In this document: positions 34,224 to 44,027 of the stretch, one piece after another | Numbering within the stretch: the stretch's first letter is position 1 | Layout of the letters: each line of letters opens with the position of its first letter | NCBI GenBank assembly: GCA_944358825.1 | Contig: CALVSA010000006.1 | Span: forward strand, 1 to 48,325 | Source of the DNA: an uncultured Bacilli bacterium | GTDB taxonomy: Bacteria > Bacillota_I > Bacilli_A > RF39 > UBA660 | Length of the DNA stretch: 48,325 nt | Direction of reading: 5' to 3' | The notes under the pieces: model-generated | Seen by the model: only the letters and a program-made list of their open reading frames with translations | The model's database searches: none | Told to the model about the DNA's origin: nothing | Position numbers and translations under genes: made by a program

Positions 34224-35740
34224 ATTCTTTTAAATAAAACTTCTGCTTTTCCAACTTTATTAGTTGCATAATAACCAAATTTATCCAAAGTTTTAAAGTC
34301 TTTCTTATCAGTATTTATTTGTCTAAATATACTATCTGAAGTATCAGGTATAAACGGCTGCAATAAAACAGCACTTATTCTAATACATTCAACTAAATTA
34401 TATAAAACTGTAGCTAATCTATCATTATTATTAGAATTTTTAGCTAAAATCCATGGAGTAGTATCATCTATATATTTATTACAAGCACGAAGTAGATCAA
34501 ATATATTTTCAAGAGCAAGTGAAATTTCTAAGTTATCTATATTACTACTTACTTTATCTTTTAAATTAAGCGCAATATCAATTAATTGCTTATCTATCTC
34601 TTCATTCACATGTTTATTTTCTACTACACCATCAAAATATTTGTTAATCATACCTATAGTTCTATTTACTAAATTACCCAAAATATTAGCTAAATCACCA
34701 TTTATTCTATTAATTAAAGCCTCTTCAGAAAAATTACCATCATTTCCTAAAGGTACTTCCCTTAAAACAAAATATCTAATAGCATCAACACCATAATCCT
34801 TTATATATTCTCTTGGATCTTTATAATTTCCCAAACTCTTTGATATTTTATTTCCACCAATTACTAACCATCCATGGCCAAATACTTTCTTTGGTAACTC
34901 TAGATCTAAAGCCATTAACATAATTGGCCAAATAATAGTATGAAACCTTACTATTTCCTTACCTACAATATGTAAATCAGCAGGCCAATATTTTTTAAAC
35001 AAACTATCATCATTAGTCAAATAACCTAAACCACTTATATAATTACTTAACGCATCAATCCAAACATATACCACATGTTTAGGATCAAAATCTACTTTAA
35101 TTCCCCAATCAAAAGAAGTACGAGATACACATAAATCTTCTAATCCTGGTTTTATAAAATTATTTAACATCTCATTCTTCCTAGAAATTGGTTCAATAAA
35201 ATCAGGATGAGTTTCTATATATTCAACTAATCTATCTTGATACTTTGACAATCTAAAGAAATAAGCCTCTTCACTAACCTCATGAACATCACGACCACAA
35301 TCAGGACATTTTCCATCAACAAGTTGCGTTTTGGTCCAAAAAGACTCACAAGGAGTACAATACATTCCTTTATATTCACCTTTATAAATATCACCTTGTT
35401 CATAAAGTTTTTTAAATATTTTTTGAACTACTAATACATGCTCTTCATCAGTTGTTCTAATAAACTTATCATAACTAATATTTAAAGCCTTCCACAAGTC
35501 TTTTGAATCTTCAACAATTTTATCGACATATTCTTTAGGCGTAACATTAGCTTCTTCAGCTTTTTTCTCTATCTTTTGACCATGTTCATCAGTTCCTGTC
35601 ATAAAAAATACATCTTTTCCTTCTAATCTTTTATATCTAGCAATTGCATCAGTAATAATTGTAGTATAACAATGCCCAATATGGAAATTAGCAGATGGAT
35701 AATAGATCGGCGTTGTTATATAAAATTTATCTTTATTCAT
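34202..35740 (-). CDS. metG: Methionyl-tRNA synthetase
   Basis: Charges tRNA-Met. The class I HIGH motif is in PSANFHIGHCYTT and the KMSKS loop is KISKSLGN. The zinc-type knuckle has CTPCESF and CPDCG. The enzyme has 512 residues and ends soon after the anticodon-binding helices, so it lacks the C-terminal tRNA-binding (EMAP II-like) domain present in the Bacillus enzyme; such short forms exist in other bacteria. The ATG at 35740 overlaps the dut stop by eight bases, with GAGGAAG upstream. No T-box is possible given this overlap. Confidence 0.97.
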   Translation of the reverse strand: MNKDKFYITTPIYYPSANFHIGHCYTTIITDAIARYKRLEGKDVFFMTGTDEHGQKIEKKAEEANVTPKEYVDKIVEDSKDLWKALNISYDKFIRTTDEEHVLVVQKIFKKLYEQGDIYKGEYKGMYCTPCESFWTKTQLVDGKCPDCGRDVHEVSEEAYFFRLSKYQDRLVEYIETHPDFIEPISRKNEMLNNFIKPGLEDLCVSRTSFDWGIKVDFDPKHVVYVWIDALSNYISGLGYLTNDDSLFKKYWPADLHIVGKEIVRFHTIIWPIMLMALDLELPKKVFGHGWLVIGGNKISKSLGNYKDPREYIKDYGVDAIRYFVLREVPLGNDGNFSEEALINRINGDLANILGNLVNRTIGMINKYFDGVVENKHVNEEIDKQLIDIALNLKDKVSSNIDNLEISLALENIFDLLRACNKYIDDTTPWILAKNSNNNDRLATVLYNLVECIRISAVLLQPFIPDTSDSIFRQINTDKKDFKTLDKFGYYATNKVGKAEVLFKRIEVDAKM

Positions 35741-36230
35741 AATCTTCCTCCTTTGTATTAGTGCTACCTAAGCCACCAACACGAATATTATTTATAAATT
35801 CATCATTCTCAATAGTAAGAAATTTTTGAAAAATACCTTGAACTAATCTATCTTTTTTTCTAAATTTATATGCTTTATTACTATGATTATGCAAAGCAAT
35901 CCAAATATCTCCTTCATTTTCTTTGTTATTATAGTAACCAGAATCGATAATTCCTATCTGATTACACATCCGTATATTATACTTAAAACCAACACTACTA
36001 CGAACACATATAATAAGCATTTCATCATCATACATACTAACCTTTATACCTGTAGGTATTTTTACAACCTCATTTGGTTTTATTTCTATATCAAACGGCA
36101 AATAAAAATCATAACCAGCTGAATCATTAGTAGCTCTAATAGGAATAATTATATCTTCATAATTACAACCAAAATTAGAAAAATCTTTTAAAAATTGTTC
36201 TTTTGATATTTTTTCAAAAAATCTCTTCAT
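35733..36230 (-). CDS. dut: dUTP diphosphatase (trimeric dUTPase)
   Basis: It hydrolyses dUTP to dUMP and PPi, keeping uracil out of DNA. The five trimeric dUTPase motifs appear in order: NDSAGYDFYLP, RSSVGFKY, GIIDSGYYNN with GDIW, DRLVQGIFQKF, and the C-terminal RVGGLGST (the usual RGxxGFGST arm, here altered to VGGLGST, losing the Phe that stacks on uracil). ATG 36230 with GGAGG upstream gives 165 residues. It is coupled to metG. A viral or prophage origin is possible for such enzymes, but nothing else here suggests one. Confidence 0.92.
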   Translation of the reverse strand: MKRFFEKISKEQFLKDFSNFGCNYEDIIIPIRATNDSAGYDFYLPFDIEIKPNEVVKIPTGIKVSMYDDEMLIICVRSSVGFKYNIRMCNQIGIIDSGYYNNKENEGDIWIALHNHSNKAYKFRKKDRLVQGIFQKFLTIENDEFINNIRVGGLGSTNTKEEDYE

Positions 36231-36256
36231 TTCTACCTCCAAAAAAATATAGTTCT

Positions 36257-36265
36257 ATTATAGCA
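36257..36265 (-). promoter_or_regulatory. Extended -10 promoter of dut-metG
   Basis: TGCTATAAT on the minus strand, about 27 bases before the dut start. The -35 region is weak. Confidence 0.5.
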
Positions 36266-36296
36266 CAAATGTACTAAAATAAAACTATAAAATTTA

Positions 36297-36827
36297 TTAT
36301 TCCACAAAATACTTAGCTAATAACTTCGACAAAATTACTGCTTGTTTCTCATCTGCTTCCAAAATTGGAAAATCAGTAGAAATAATAATAACAGCTCCTA
36401 GAGCATCGCCATTATTAACAATTGAGCTAAATGAATAATAACCATACTCAACATTTCCCTGAACAAATTCAAAGTTTTTCTTTTGTCTTTCTACAAAACT
36501 ATCTCTTCTATCAATAGATCGTTCTGTAAACTCACTTATTTCTTTACCTAAATAATTTTTCTTAAGCGACCCAGCCATAGCAATTACTTTATCCCGATCA
36601 GTTACTATTATGTTATGTTTAATTACTTGATTAAATATATCTACATACTTATTTGCTACAGTTTCTAAATTTTCAATTGGTGAATACTTTTTTAATACAA
36701 TATCATCATTTTCTACAAAAATCTCTAAAGATTCACCATTTTTTATACGCAAGTTTTTTCTTATTTCTTTAGGAATAACTATTCTTCCTAACTCATCAAT
36801 TCTTCTAATAACACCAGTTGTTTTCAT
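36297..36827 (-). CDS. spoVT: Stage V sporulation regulator SpoVT
   Basis: A transition-state type regulator of forespore genes. The N-terminal AbrB swapped-hairpin domain reads KTTGVIRRIDELGRIVIPKE then IRKNLRIKNGESLEIFVEN, and KKYSPIENL leads into a C-terminal GAF-like domain (about 60-176). The length of 176 residues matches SpoVT and not AbrB (about 95). ATG 36827 was chosen because it gives the exact family N-terminus; it follows GGAGG by seven bases, and the ATG just before it (36830) is also possible. It lies right after mfd, the same order as in Bacillus. Confidence 0.94.
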   Translation of the reverse strand: MKTTGVIRRIDELGRIVIPKEIRKNLRIKNGESLEIFVENDDIVLKKYSPIENLETVANKYVDIFNQVIKHNIIVTDRDKVIAMAGSLKKNYLGKEISEFTERSIDRRDSFVERQKKNFEFVQGNVEYGYYSFSSIVNNGDALGAVIIISTDFPILEADEKQAVILSKLLAKYFVE

Positions 36828-36885
36828 CATTTTCCTCCATTCAATATTATTTTGAAATAAATTCATAATTTTATGCAAGAAAAGA

Positions 36886-39800
36886 TTAAAACATTTCATT
36901 TAATATTCTAGAGAATAATTTTGTTAAATAAATAATAAAGTGTTCTTCTAATTTAACAGTATCAAGAATAATATGAATTTTATTATTTTTATAACTTAAC
37001 CTAAAATATTTACTTACTTCATATGCCAAATAAAATAATTTTTCTCCATCTATCTTATTACTAATGTTAATAGATAATTCCAAATCTATAAAATTTTTAG
37101 TTTGTTTAGAATTTTCTACTTCTAATTTTTTAGCCATTTTCTCAAACCATTCTTCATACATATATATTTCCATATCATAAGTAATCTTACCAAACCTATC
37201 TTCTAATTCGGCCTTAATTTCTTTTAATTTTTCCAAAGAATCAACTTCATTAATTTTTTTATGAATAACAATCTTTAAATCCTCATCTTGAGTATAATTA
37301 TCACTAATATGAGTCTCAACATCTAATATCGGCATAGTATCATCACTTTCTTCTTCTAAAGCCTCACCTTTTAATTTTCTAACAGCATCATTTAACATTT
37401 TTAAATACAATTCTATTCCAATAGTATCAATAAAACCTGATTGTTCACTACCTAAAATATCTCCAGCACCTCTTATAGATAAATCACGCATAGCAATTTT
37501 AAATCCACTTCCAAGTTCTGTAAATTCTTTTATTGTATTTAATCTTTTTACAGCAATATCATTTAATACTTTATGCTCGTTATACATTAAATAAGCATAA
37601 CCTATTTTATCACTACGTCCTATTCTTCCTCTTATTTGATATAATTGTGATAATCCAAAATGATCTGCATCTATTATAATTAAAGTATTAACATTTGCAA
37701 TATCTATACCTGTTTCAATAATAGTTGTACACACTAAAATATCGAATTTATTATCAATAAACTTTTGCATTTTGCCTTCAATTAGAGCTTTAGTCATTCT
37801 TCCATGAGCAAAGTCTATTTTAGCCTCAGGCACCAATAAATTTATTTCTTTTACTTTATCCTCTATTTTTTCTATATTATTATATAAAATAAATACTTGA
37901 CCACCTCTAGCTAATTCTTTATAAATTGCATCCTTTATAACATTCTTATTTTCAGCAAGCACATAAGTTTGAATTGGATATCTCTCTTTAGGAGGAGTTT
38001 CAATTAAAGCAAGACTTCTAATACCCGCCATTGACATTTGTAATGTACGAGGAATTGGAGTTGCTGATAGAGTTAATACATCAACATTAGCTTTATATTC
38101 TTTTATTTTTTCTTTATGGGTTACACCAAATCTTTGTTCTTCATCCACTACTAAAAGACCTAAATCTCTAAATTCAATATCTTTACTTAAAATTCTATGA
38201 GTTCCAAATACAATATCAATTTTTCCATCTTTTAAATCATTAATAATTTTAGTTTGTTTTTTCTTATCAACAAACCGATTAAGAAGCGCAATATTAATTG
38301 GAAAATCCTTAAATCTTTCTAATGCATTTTTATATTGTTGATTAGATAAAATAGTAGTAGGACACAAATATGCAACTTGTTTTCCATCATTAACTGCTTT
38401 AAAAATCGCACGAAAAGCAACTTCAGTTTTTCCATAACCAACATCACCACACAATAGCAAATCCATAGGTTTTGGTTTTTCCATCTCATGCTTAATTATT
38501 TCAATTGCTTTTAATTGATCATCAGTCTCATCATAACTAAATTTAGAATCAAATAAAACTTGATTTTCATCATCTTCTGAAAAAGCAAAGCCTTTTAACA
38601 TTTCTCTTTTAGCAGATACCCTAAGTAAGTCTTCAGCAATATTTTCAATTCTACTTCTTGCTCTAGATTTTTTCTTTTTCCACTCATCTGTTCCTAATTT
38701 ACTTACTCTAACAATTGCCCCTTCTTTAGATGAATATTTAGTAATACGATCTATTTTCTCCACTGGTATATATAATACATCCCCACCAGCATAAATTAAC
38801 TTAATATAATCTTTTTTTAATCCGTTTTTAACTAAAGTATAAAGGCTATCATAAATACCTATACCAAAAGTCTCATGAACTATATAATCTCCTTTAGTTA
38901 TATTATTTATATTACCAATTTTAGTTCCTATTTTATACTTACTGTGATAAGTTTTATTTACTTCTTTTTCACAGTAAAAATCATTTTCACTAATAACTAC
39001 ATAATTATCAAAAATAAAACCAGTTTTAATCGGTTTAACTATAATATTAATCTTATTTTCAAAAATATTATCCTCATTAGTATTAACTACATCTAAATCC
39101 AAATATTTTAAAAGTCTCTTATTACTATCTATATCATTAAGACAAATAATAATAGTCTTTTTACTATCCAAATATTTATTTAAATCTTTTTTTATTAATT
39201 CATAATTATTATTATAATTATCAATAGAAAAAGATAAATAATTATTAACTTTATGTAACTTTAAACCATCTATAATATTATCTATATTCATCAAATATAT
39301 TTGCTTACTTGCCTTAATATCACCTAAATCAAACATATAATCAGTCTTTATATAATCTTTATTATCAATATCATATTCTAAAATAGTTTCACGAAGTATT
39401 TTATAACTATTATAAATTTGCGTATAATCATTAAAAAAACAAAATCCATCTTCAATATAGTCAAAAATTCCACTTATCTCTTTAGAATAATTTTTTAAAT
39501 ATTTTTGCTTAACAATAACATCATCACTATAACTATCTAAAATAAACTCACGAACCGGCAATATCTCTATCGAATTAAGTGTTTTAGTAGAACTTTGACT
39601 CACAACATCAAAATATTTAATACTATCTATAGTATCTCCCCAAAACTCTATTCTAAAAGGATAATCATTACCAACAACAAAAATATCTATAACATATCCT
39701 CTTATTCCCATTTTACCTGTTTGAGTAACTAATGTTTCTTTTTCATAACCTAAATTATATAATTTATTTATAAATTCATCACGATTTATTTCATCTCCTA

Positions 39801-40188
39801 CTTTTATTGATAAAATTGAATTTTTCCATACTTTTTTTGTAGGTAAATAACGAAGAGCACCATCCAAATTAGTAACCACTATATACTTATCATCTGTAAT
39901 TAATTTATTCAGTGTATTTACTCTATCTAAACTTAATTCTGGACTAATTGCTAATGCTTCACTGGTAATAAAATCATCCATTGGAAATAATAAAACATTA
40001 TTAGTATAGTTTAATAAAGACTGATAATAGTTAGTTGCTTCAAATAATGAACTAACTACTAATAACATACTTTTATTAGCTTTAATAAAATTGTTATAAA
40101 TATATATAGAATTTAATTCTTTACTAAGACCAGTTACTCCATAATAATTATCACTATCAATATTAAATAGATTATCAAAAAAACTCAT
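36886..40188 (-). CDS. mfd: Transcription-repair coupling factor Mfd
   Basis: The DNA translocase that removes RNA polymerase stalled at lesions and recruits UvrA. It has about 1100 residues. The N-terminal UvrB-like part is divergent. The RNAP-interacting CarD-like domain shows GDYIVHETFGIGIYDSL and GGDVLYIPVEKIDRI. The helicase core has Walker A LLCGDVGYGKTEVAFRA, the DEEQRFG box, LSATPIPRTLQMS and QIRGRIGRSDKIGYAYL. A TRCF C-terminal domain ends it. ATG 40188 with GGGTGATAAT upstream overlaps the pth end. The pth-mfd-spoVT order is that of Bacillus. Confidence 0.97.
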   Translation of the reverse strand: MSFFDNLFNIDSDNYYGVTGLSKELNSIYIYNNFIKANKSMLLVVSSLFEATNYYQSLLNYTNNVLLFPMDDFITSEALAISPELSLDRVNTLNKLITDDKYIVVTNLDGALRYLPTKKVWKNSILSIKVGDEINRDEFINKLYNLGYEKETLVTQTGKMGIRGYVIDIFVVGNDYPFRIEFWGDTIDSIKYFDVVSQSSTKTLNSIEILPVREFILDSYSDDVIVKQKYLKNYSKEISGIFDYIEDGFCFFNDYTQIYNSYKILRETILEYDIDNKDYIKTDYMFDLGDIKASKQIYLMNIDNIIDGLKLHKVNNYLSFSIDNYNNNYELIKKDLNKYLDSKKTIIICLNDIDSNKRLLKYLDLDVVNTNEDNIFENKINIIVKPIKTGFIFDNYVVISENDFYCEKEVNKTYHSKYKIGTKIGNINNITKGDYIVHETFGIGIYDSLYTLVKNGLKKDYIKLIYAGGDVLYIPVEKIDRITKYSSKEGAIVRVSKLGTDEWKKKKSRARSRIENIAEDLLRVSAKREMLKGFAFSEDDENQVLFDSKFSYDETDDQLKAIEIIKHEMEKPKPMDLLLCGDVGYGKTEVAFRAIFKAVNDGKQVAYLCPTTILSNQQYKNALERFKDFPINIALLNRFVDKKKQTKIINDLKDGKIDIVFGTHRILSKDIEFRDLGLLVVDEEQRFGVTHKEKIKEYKANVDVLTLSATPIPRTLQMSMAGIRSLALIETPPKERYPIQTYVLAENKNVIKDAIYKELARGGQVFILYNNIEKIEDKVKEINLLVPEAKIDFAHGRMTKALIEGKMQKFIDNKFDILVCTTIIETGIDIANVNTLIIIDADHFGLSQLYQIRGRIGRSDKIGYAYLMYNEHKVLNDIAVKRLNTIKEFTELGSGFKIAMRDLSIRGAGDILGSEQSGFIDTIGIELYLKMLNDAVRKLKGEALEEESDDTMPILDVETHISDNYTQDEDLKIVIHKKINEVDSLEKLKEIKAELEDRFGKITYDMEIYMYEEWFEKMAKKLEVENSKQTKNFIDLELSINISNKIDGEKLFYLAYEVSKYFRLSYKNNKIHIILDTVKLEEHFIIYLTKLFSRILNEMF

Positions 40189-40192
40189 ATTA

Positions 40193-40768
40193 TCACCCAA
40201 TTATACCATCACGTTTATTATATTTATTTTTCATTCTATCTAGAGAAATTAAACAAAAATCATTCATAATATTATCAAGTTTTTCATAAATTAACTCTAA
40301 TTTTTTTTGTTCGTCCAAACTAAATTTAGATAAAACATAATCTTTTGTATCATATTTTTTATCGTTTCCAATTCCTATTTTTAGACGAATATAATCTTTA
40401 CTCTTTAAATTTCTTTCAATATCCTTAATACCATTATGACCACCACTAGAACTATTTTTAACAATTTTTACTCTACCTAATGGTAAATCTAAATCATCTT
40501 GCACGACTAATATATCTTCGGGATGAAGTTTAAAATAATCAACAAATTTTTTTACAACACCACCAGATAAATTCATAAAAGATAAAGGTTTTATTAACAA
40601 AACTCTCTCTCCATCAACACGAGTAACACCATAAATTGCATTAAATTGTTTTTTCGTAAAATCGATATTATTTTTCTTACAAATATAATCTAAAAATGAA
40701 AAACCAACATTATGACGTGTATTTTTATATTCATCCCCTGGATTACCTAAACCAACAATTAACTTCAT
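40193..40768 (-). CDS. pth: Peptidyl-tRNA hydrolase
   Basis: It releases tRNA from peptidyl-tRNA that drops off the ribosome. LIVGLGNPGDEYKNTRHNVGF contains the catalytic His; LLIKPLSFMNLSGG, VVQDDLDLPLGRVK and GGHNGIKDI complete the active-site set. The length of 191 residues is normal. GGAGGTAAATA precedes ATG 40768, which overlaps the rsmI stop (TAATG). Confidence 0.97.
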   Translation of the reverse strand: MKLIVGLGNPGDEYKNTRHNVGFSFLDYICKKNNIDFTKKQFNAIYGVTRVDGERVLLIKPLSFMNLSGGVVKKFVDYFKLHPEDILVVQDDLDLPLGRVKIVKNSSSGGHNGIKDIERNLKSKDYIRLKIGIGNDKKYDTKDYVLSKFSLDEQKKLELIYEKLDNIMNDFCLISLDRMKNKYNKRDGIIG

Positions 40769-41604
40769 TATTTACCTCCATGATATTTATTGTATAACTC
40801 ATTTTTATTAATATTATACTCTTTAGAGACTTTTTTTATTGCTTCACTTACCATTATTCCTTCTTTTATATATTCATCTATTAAACTTATATAATCAATA
40901 TCTTTATTAGATACATTATGAACTCCTTGTACTACAATAACAAACTCTCCTTTTAAACTATTACAACCATTAATAGCTTGCTTTAAATCACCACGATAAA
41001 TACTTTCAAATTTTTTAGATATTTCTCTAGAAATACTAATAATTCTATTTCCAAATATTTCCAACATATTATTAAGTGTTTTTTCAATTCGATGTGGTGC
41101 TTCATAAAATATCATTGTATAAGTTAAATCTTTTAAAGATTCCAATTCTTTTTTTCTCCTACTTTCTTTACTGTTTAAAAAACCATAAAATAAAAATGGT
41201 AAAGGCTCAATGCCAGAAGCAGTTAAAGCAGGAACAAAAGCAGTTGCTCCTGGTAATGAAACTACATTAAATCCCAAATCAGATATATATTTTACTGTCT
41301 TATAACCTGGATCGCTTATAATAGGAGTCCCTCTATCAGTTACAATGGCAACTGATTGTCCATCTTCCAAAAAACTTAATACTTTTTCTTTAACAACATT
41401 TTCATTATGATCTTCTAAACATATTAATCTTTTTTTTATTTTATATTGCGATAATAAAAGAGAAGTTTCTCTTGTATCCTCTGAAAAAATAACATCTACA
41501 GTTTTAAGTACATTTAACGCTCTTAATGTTATATCTTCCAAATTTCCAATTGGTGTTGGTACTAAAAATAAAGTGGGTTTACCATCATAACTAGTCTGCC
41601 ACAT
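40768..41604 (-). CDS. rsmI: 16S rRNA 2'-O-ribose C1402 methyltransferase RsmI
   Basis: A tetrapyrrole-methylase-fold SAM enzyme that methylates the 2'-OH of C1402 in the 16S decoding centre. Motifs are LFLVPTPIGNLEDITLRAL, FSEDTRET, AIVTDRGTPIISDPGY, VVSLPGATAFVPALTASG and FYEAPHRIEKTL. ATG 41604 with GAGGAGTG upstream lies just after the preceding stop, so I use it and not the ORF start at 41619; 278 residues. It follows the yabB-like methyltransferase, as in Bacillus (there with yazA between). Confidence 0.97.
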   Translation of the reverse strand: MWQTSYDGKPTLFLVPTPIGNLEDITLRALNVLKTVDVIFSEDTRETSLLLSQYKIKKRLICLEDHNENVVKEKVLSFLEDGQSVAIVTDRGTPIISDPGYKTVKYISDLGFNVVSLPGATAFVPALTASGIEPLPFLFYGFLNSKESRRKKELESLKDLTYTMIFYEAPHRIEKTLNNMLEIFGNRIISISREISKKFESIYRGDLKQAINGCNSLKGEFVIVVQGVHNVSNKDIDYISLIDEYIKEGIMVSEAIKKVSKEYNINKNELYNKYHGGK

Positions 41605-41608
41605 ACAA

Positions 41609-42340
41609 TCACTCCTCAAACATTTTTTTTACTTCTTTAGTATAAGTTCCATCATTATTATGAACATAAAATGGTGGTAAAACTTTAATACCTAAATTAC
41701 CATTTTTTACACCCTCTATTAATAAAATGTTACTATTTTTATTTGAATTAGAATATACAAATTGAATTCTTTTAGGTTCCAATTTATATTTTTTCATACT
41801 TAATATTATCTCTGTTAATCTATCAGGTCTATGAACCATAGCAAAGATGCCTTTATTTTTTAACAAATAACTTGCTGATTTCAATAACGTATCCAAGTCC
41901 AACTTTACCTCATGACGGGCAATTGTTTTAATATCAACATCATTCATATTTTTTTCATGTCCAGTTTTAAAAAAAGGTGGATTACAAGTAATTACATCCG
42001 CTATTTCAGCCGAAAAATTATCTTTAATATCCCCTATATCGATATTAAATAATTCAATCTGATTATTAAAATTATTTTCTACTACTGATTTTACCCCAAG
42101 ATCATATATTTCTTTTTGCAATTCCACACCATTTATTTTAGCCTTAGTTTTATAAGTTAATAACATTGCTATAGGTGCATTACCAGTAGCTAAATCAAAA
42201 ATAAGTTCATCTTTTGGCCTCAAACTAACAAAATTTGCAAGTAACACAGAATCAATTGAAAACATAAACCAATCACTATTTTGATAAATAATTTTATCTT
42301 TAAAATTTAATAGATTATTTTTTACTTCCACTGTCCACAA
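41609..42340 (-). CDS. tRNA1(Val) adenine-N6 methyltransferase-like protein (YabB/TrmN6)
   Basis: A class I SAM methyltransferase of the TrmN6/YabB group, which in E. coli methylates A37 of tRNA1-Val. FSIDSVLLANFV, LIFDLATGNAPIAMLL (SAM site), INGVELQKEIYDL and the catalytic NPPFF are visible. It overlaps ricT by 26 bases. The start is uncertain: TTG at 42340 or GTG at 42331; both follow a weak GGAAG, and either keeps the methyltransferase domain whole. Substrate is inferred from the family. Confidence 0.86.
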   Translation of the reverse strand: MWTVEVKNNLLNFKDKIIYQNSDWFMFSIDSVLLANFVSLRPKDELIFDLATGNAPIAMLLTYKTKAKINGVELQKEIYDLGVKSVVENNFNNQIELFNIDIGDIKDNFSAEIADVITCNPPFFKTGHEKNMNDVDIKTIARHEVKLDLDTLLKSASYLLKNKGIFAMVHRPDRLTEIILSMKKYKLEPKRIQFVYSNSNKNSNILLIEGVKNGNLGIKVLPPFYVHNNDGTYTKEVKKMFEE

Positions 42341-43106
42341 CTACTTCCACAACAGTATTTTTATCTGTTAAAACCTTATATTTATGATTTAAAATATCAA
42401 CCGATAAAACACGTCCTTTAACTTTATCCGTTTTTATATCTGCTCCTATATTTGGAATATTTTCACGACTTTTAGAGTAATTATCATTTTCATATTTTAA
42501 ACAACAAAGTAACCTTCCACATACTCCATTAATTTTACTAGGATTCAAAGATAATGATTGATTCTTTGCCATATTAATAGAAACACTATCAAATTCATTT
42601 AAAAATAAATTACAACATAATCTTCTACCACAAGGACCAACACCACCAATTTCTTTTGCTTTATCTCTAACACCTATTTGTCGAAGTTCTATCCTCGTCT
42701 TATAAAAGGCTCCTAAATCTTTTGCCAATTGTCTAAAATCAACACGATCATCAGCAATAAAGCGATAAATAAGTTGATTTCTAGTAAATGTATATTCAGC
42801 ATCAATTATATGCATATTTAATTCATATTTATTAATTAATTCTCGACACTTCTTAACAGCAGCCTTTGCATCCTTTAAATTAGTTAAATACTGTATATAA
42901 TCTTTTTTTGTAGTAATTCTAACAATTTTACCATTCTCTACTTTATCTTTACCAATATCTTTATTAACAAAATTATACACTTTTGCAAATTGTAAACCTT
43001 TATCTGTATCAACAATAACTGTCAAATCTTTTTTTAAATCTAAATTTTCATTATAAAAATATTTAATCTGATTACTGTTATTTATTTTTACACCAACTAT
43101 TTGCAT
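42315..43106 (-). CDS. ricT: RicT (YaaT), PSP1-domain iron-sulfur protein
   Basis: RicT with RicA and RicF forms a [4Fe-4S]-containing complex that in Bacillus binds RNase Y, helps mRNA maturation and promotes Spo0A phosphorylation, competence and biofilm. The 263 residues show the PSP1 core with VDTDKGLQFAKV, then GPCGRRLCCNLFL and NGVCGRLLCCLKYE with the cluster cysteines. GGAGGTGATTAG precedes ATG 43106, abutting the holB stop. The yabA gene that follows in Bacillus is absent. Confidence 0.95.
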   Translation of the reverse strand: MQIVGVKINNSNQIKYFYNENLDLKKDLTVIVDTDKGLQFAKVYNFVNKDIGKDKVENGKIVRITTKKDYIQYLTNLKDAKAAVKKCRELINKYELNMHIIDAEYTFTRNQLIYRFIADDRVDFRQLAKDLGAFYKTRIELRQIGVRDKAKEIGGVGPCGRRLCCNLFLNEFDSVSINMAKNQSLSLNPSKINGVCGRLLCCLKYENDNYSKSRENIPNIGADIKTDKVKGRVLSVDILNHKYKVLTDKNTVVEVVVDSGSKK

Positions 43107-44015
43107 CTAATCACCTCCCATATCTATGATTAATTTATTAATAAATAAGTTCAAATTCACATTATAATCTAAAATACTTCTAGCAGAAATTAAATATTCT
43201 AGTTTTAACAATACACTATCGATATTATTTAAACTACTAATATTTACTACATGCTCTTTTTTTGTTGTAAAAAAAGCAATATCTCTATTAGATAAAATTA
43301 ATAACACATCATAATAATATTTTATCATCAAATCAACAGCTTGTCCTACGAGTTCTCTATTACTAAAATGATTATGCCATATTTTTTTTATATTAACAAT
43401 ACAACCTGTTTTTTTATTTTCAAATTCGTCTATGAAATTCAACAAATTATCTAATATTTCGACATTATTATCATCTATAAATAATTTATCTAAAGTATTA
43501 GTATACTTATCAATATCGCTATTTAATCTTATCATCTGACATCTAGATATAATAGTTTCTAATAATTTAGATACATCATTACTAACTAATATCGCAATAA
43601 TATTATCAACAGGTTCTTCTAAAAATTTTAAAATAGAATTAGCAGCATACTTGTTCATTTTTTCACATTCTTTTATTATATAAACTCGCTTATTTCCTTC
43701 AACTGCCCTCATACTAAAATCTTCTTGTAATTCGTGCAACTGTTCTTTTTTTATCCACGTTCCATCAGGTTTAATAATTTTTAATTCAAGACAATTACCA
43801 AGATCAATTCTTTTACAAAAATCACAATCATTGTTGTTATTTTCTAGATGATTATTTGGACACAATAAAGCCTTTACAAAAGTTAATATCAAACTATCAG
43901 CTTTCTTATAATTATTAGTATCTATTAAATATGCATGTGATATCTTATTTTCTTTTATAGCTCTTTCAAATAAAGAAACTGCAATTGATTGTTCATCCCT
44001 ATAATCATCAAACAT
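43107..44015 (-). CDS. holB: DNA polymerase III delta' subunit HolB
   Basis: The clamp-loader delta' subunit, a AAA+ fold without working ATPase. SHAYLIDTNNYKKADSLIL is a degenerate Walker A; ALLCPNN with DCDFCKRIDLGNC is the zinc module; IIKECEKMNKYAANSILKFLEEP is the Walker-B/sensor region and SRCQMIRL follows. ATG 44015 with GGTGGTGAATT upstream gives 302 residues. Homologous in plan to dnaX upstream in the same run of genes. The tmk gene that commonly precedes it is not here. Confidence 0.92.
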   Translation of the reverse strand: MFDDYRDEQSIAVSLFERAIKENKISHAYLIDTNNYKKADSLILTFVKALLCPNNHLENNNNDCDFCKRIDLGNCLELKIIKPDGTWIKKEQLHELQEDFSMRAVEGNKRVYIIKECEKMNKYAANSILKFLEEPVDNIIAILVSNDVSKLLETIISRCQMIRLNSDIDKYTNTLDKLFIDDNNVEILDNLLNFIDEFENKKTGCIVNIKKIWHNHFSNRELVGQAVDLMIKYYYDVLLILSNRDIAFFTTKKEHVVNISSLNNIDSVLLKLEYLISARSILDYNVNLNLFINKLIIDMGGD

Positions 44016-44027
44016 ATAATTCACCAC

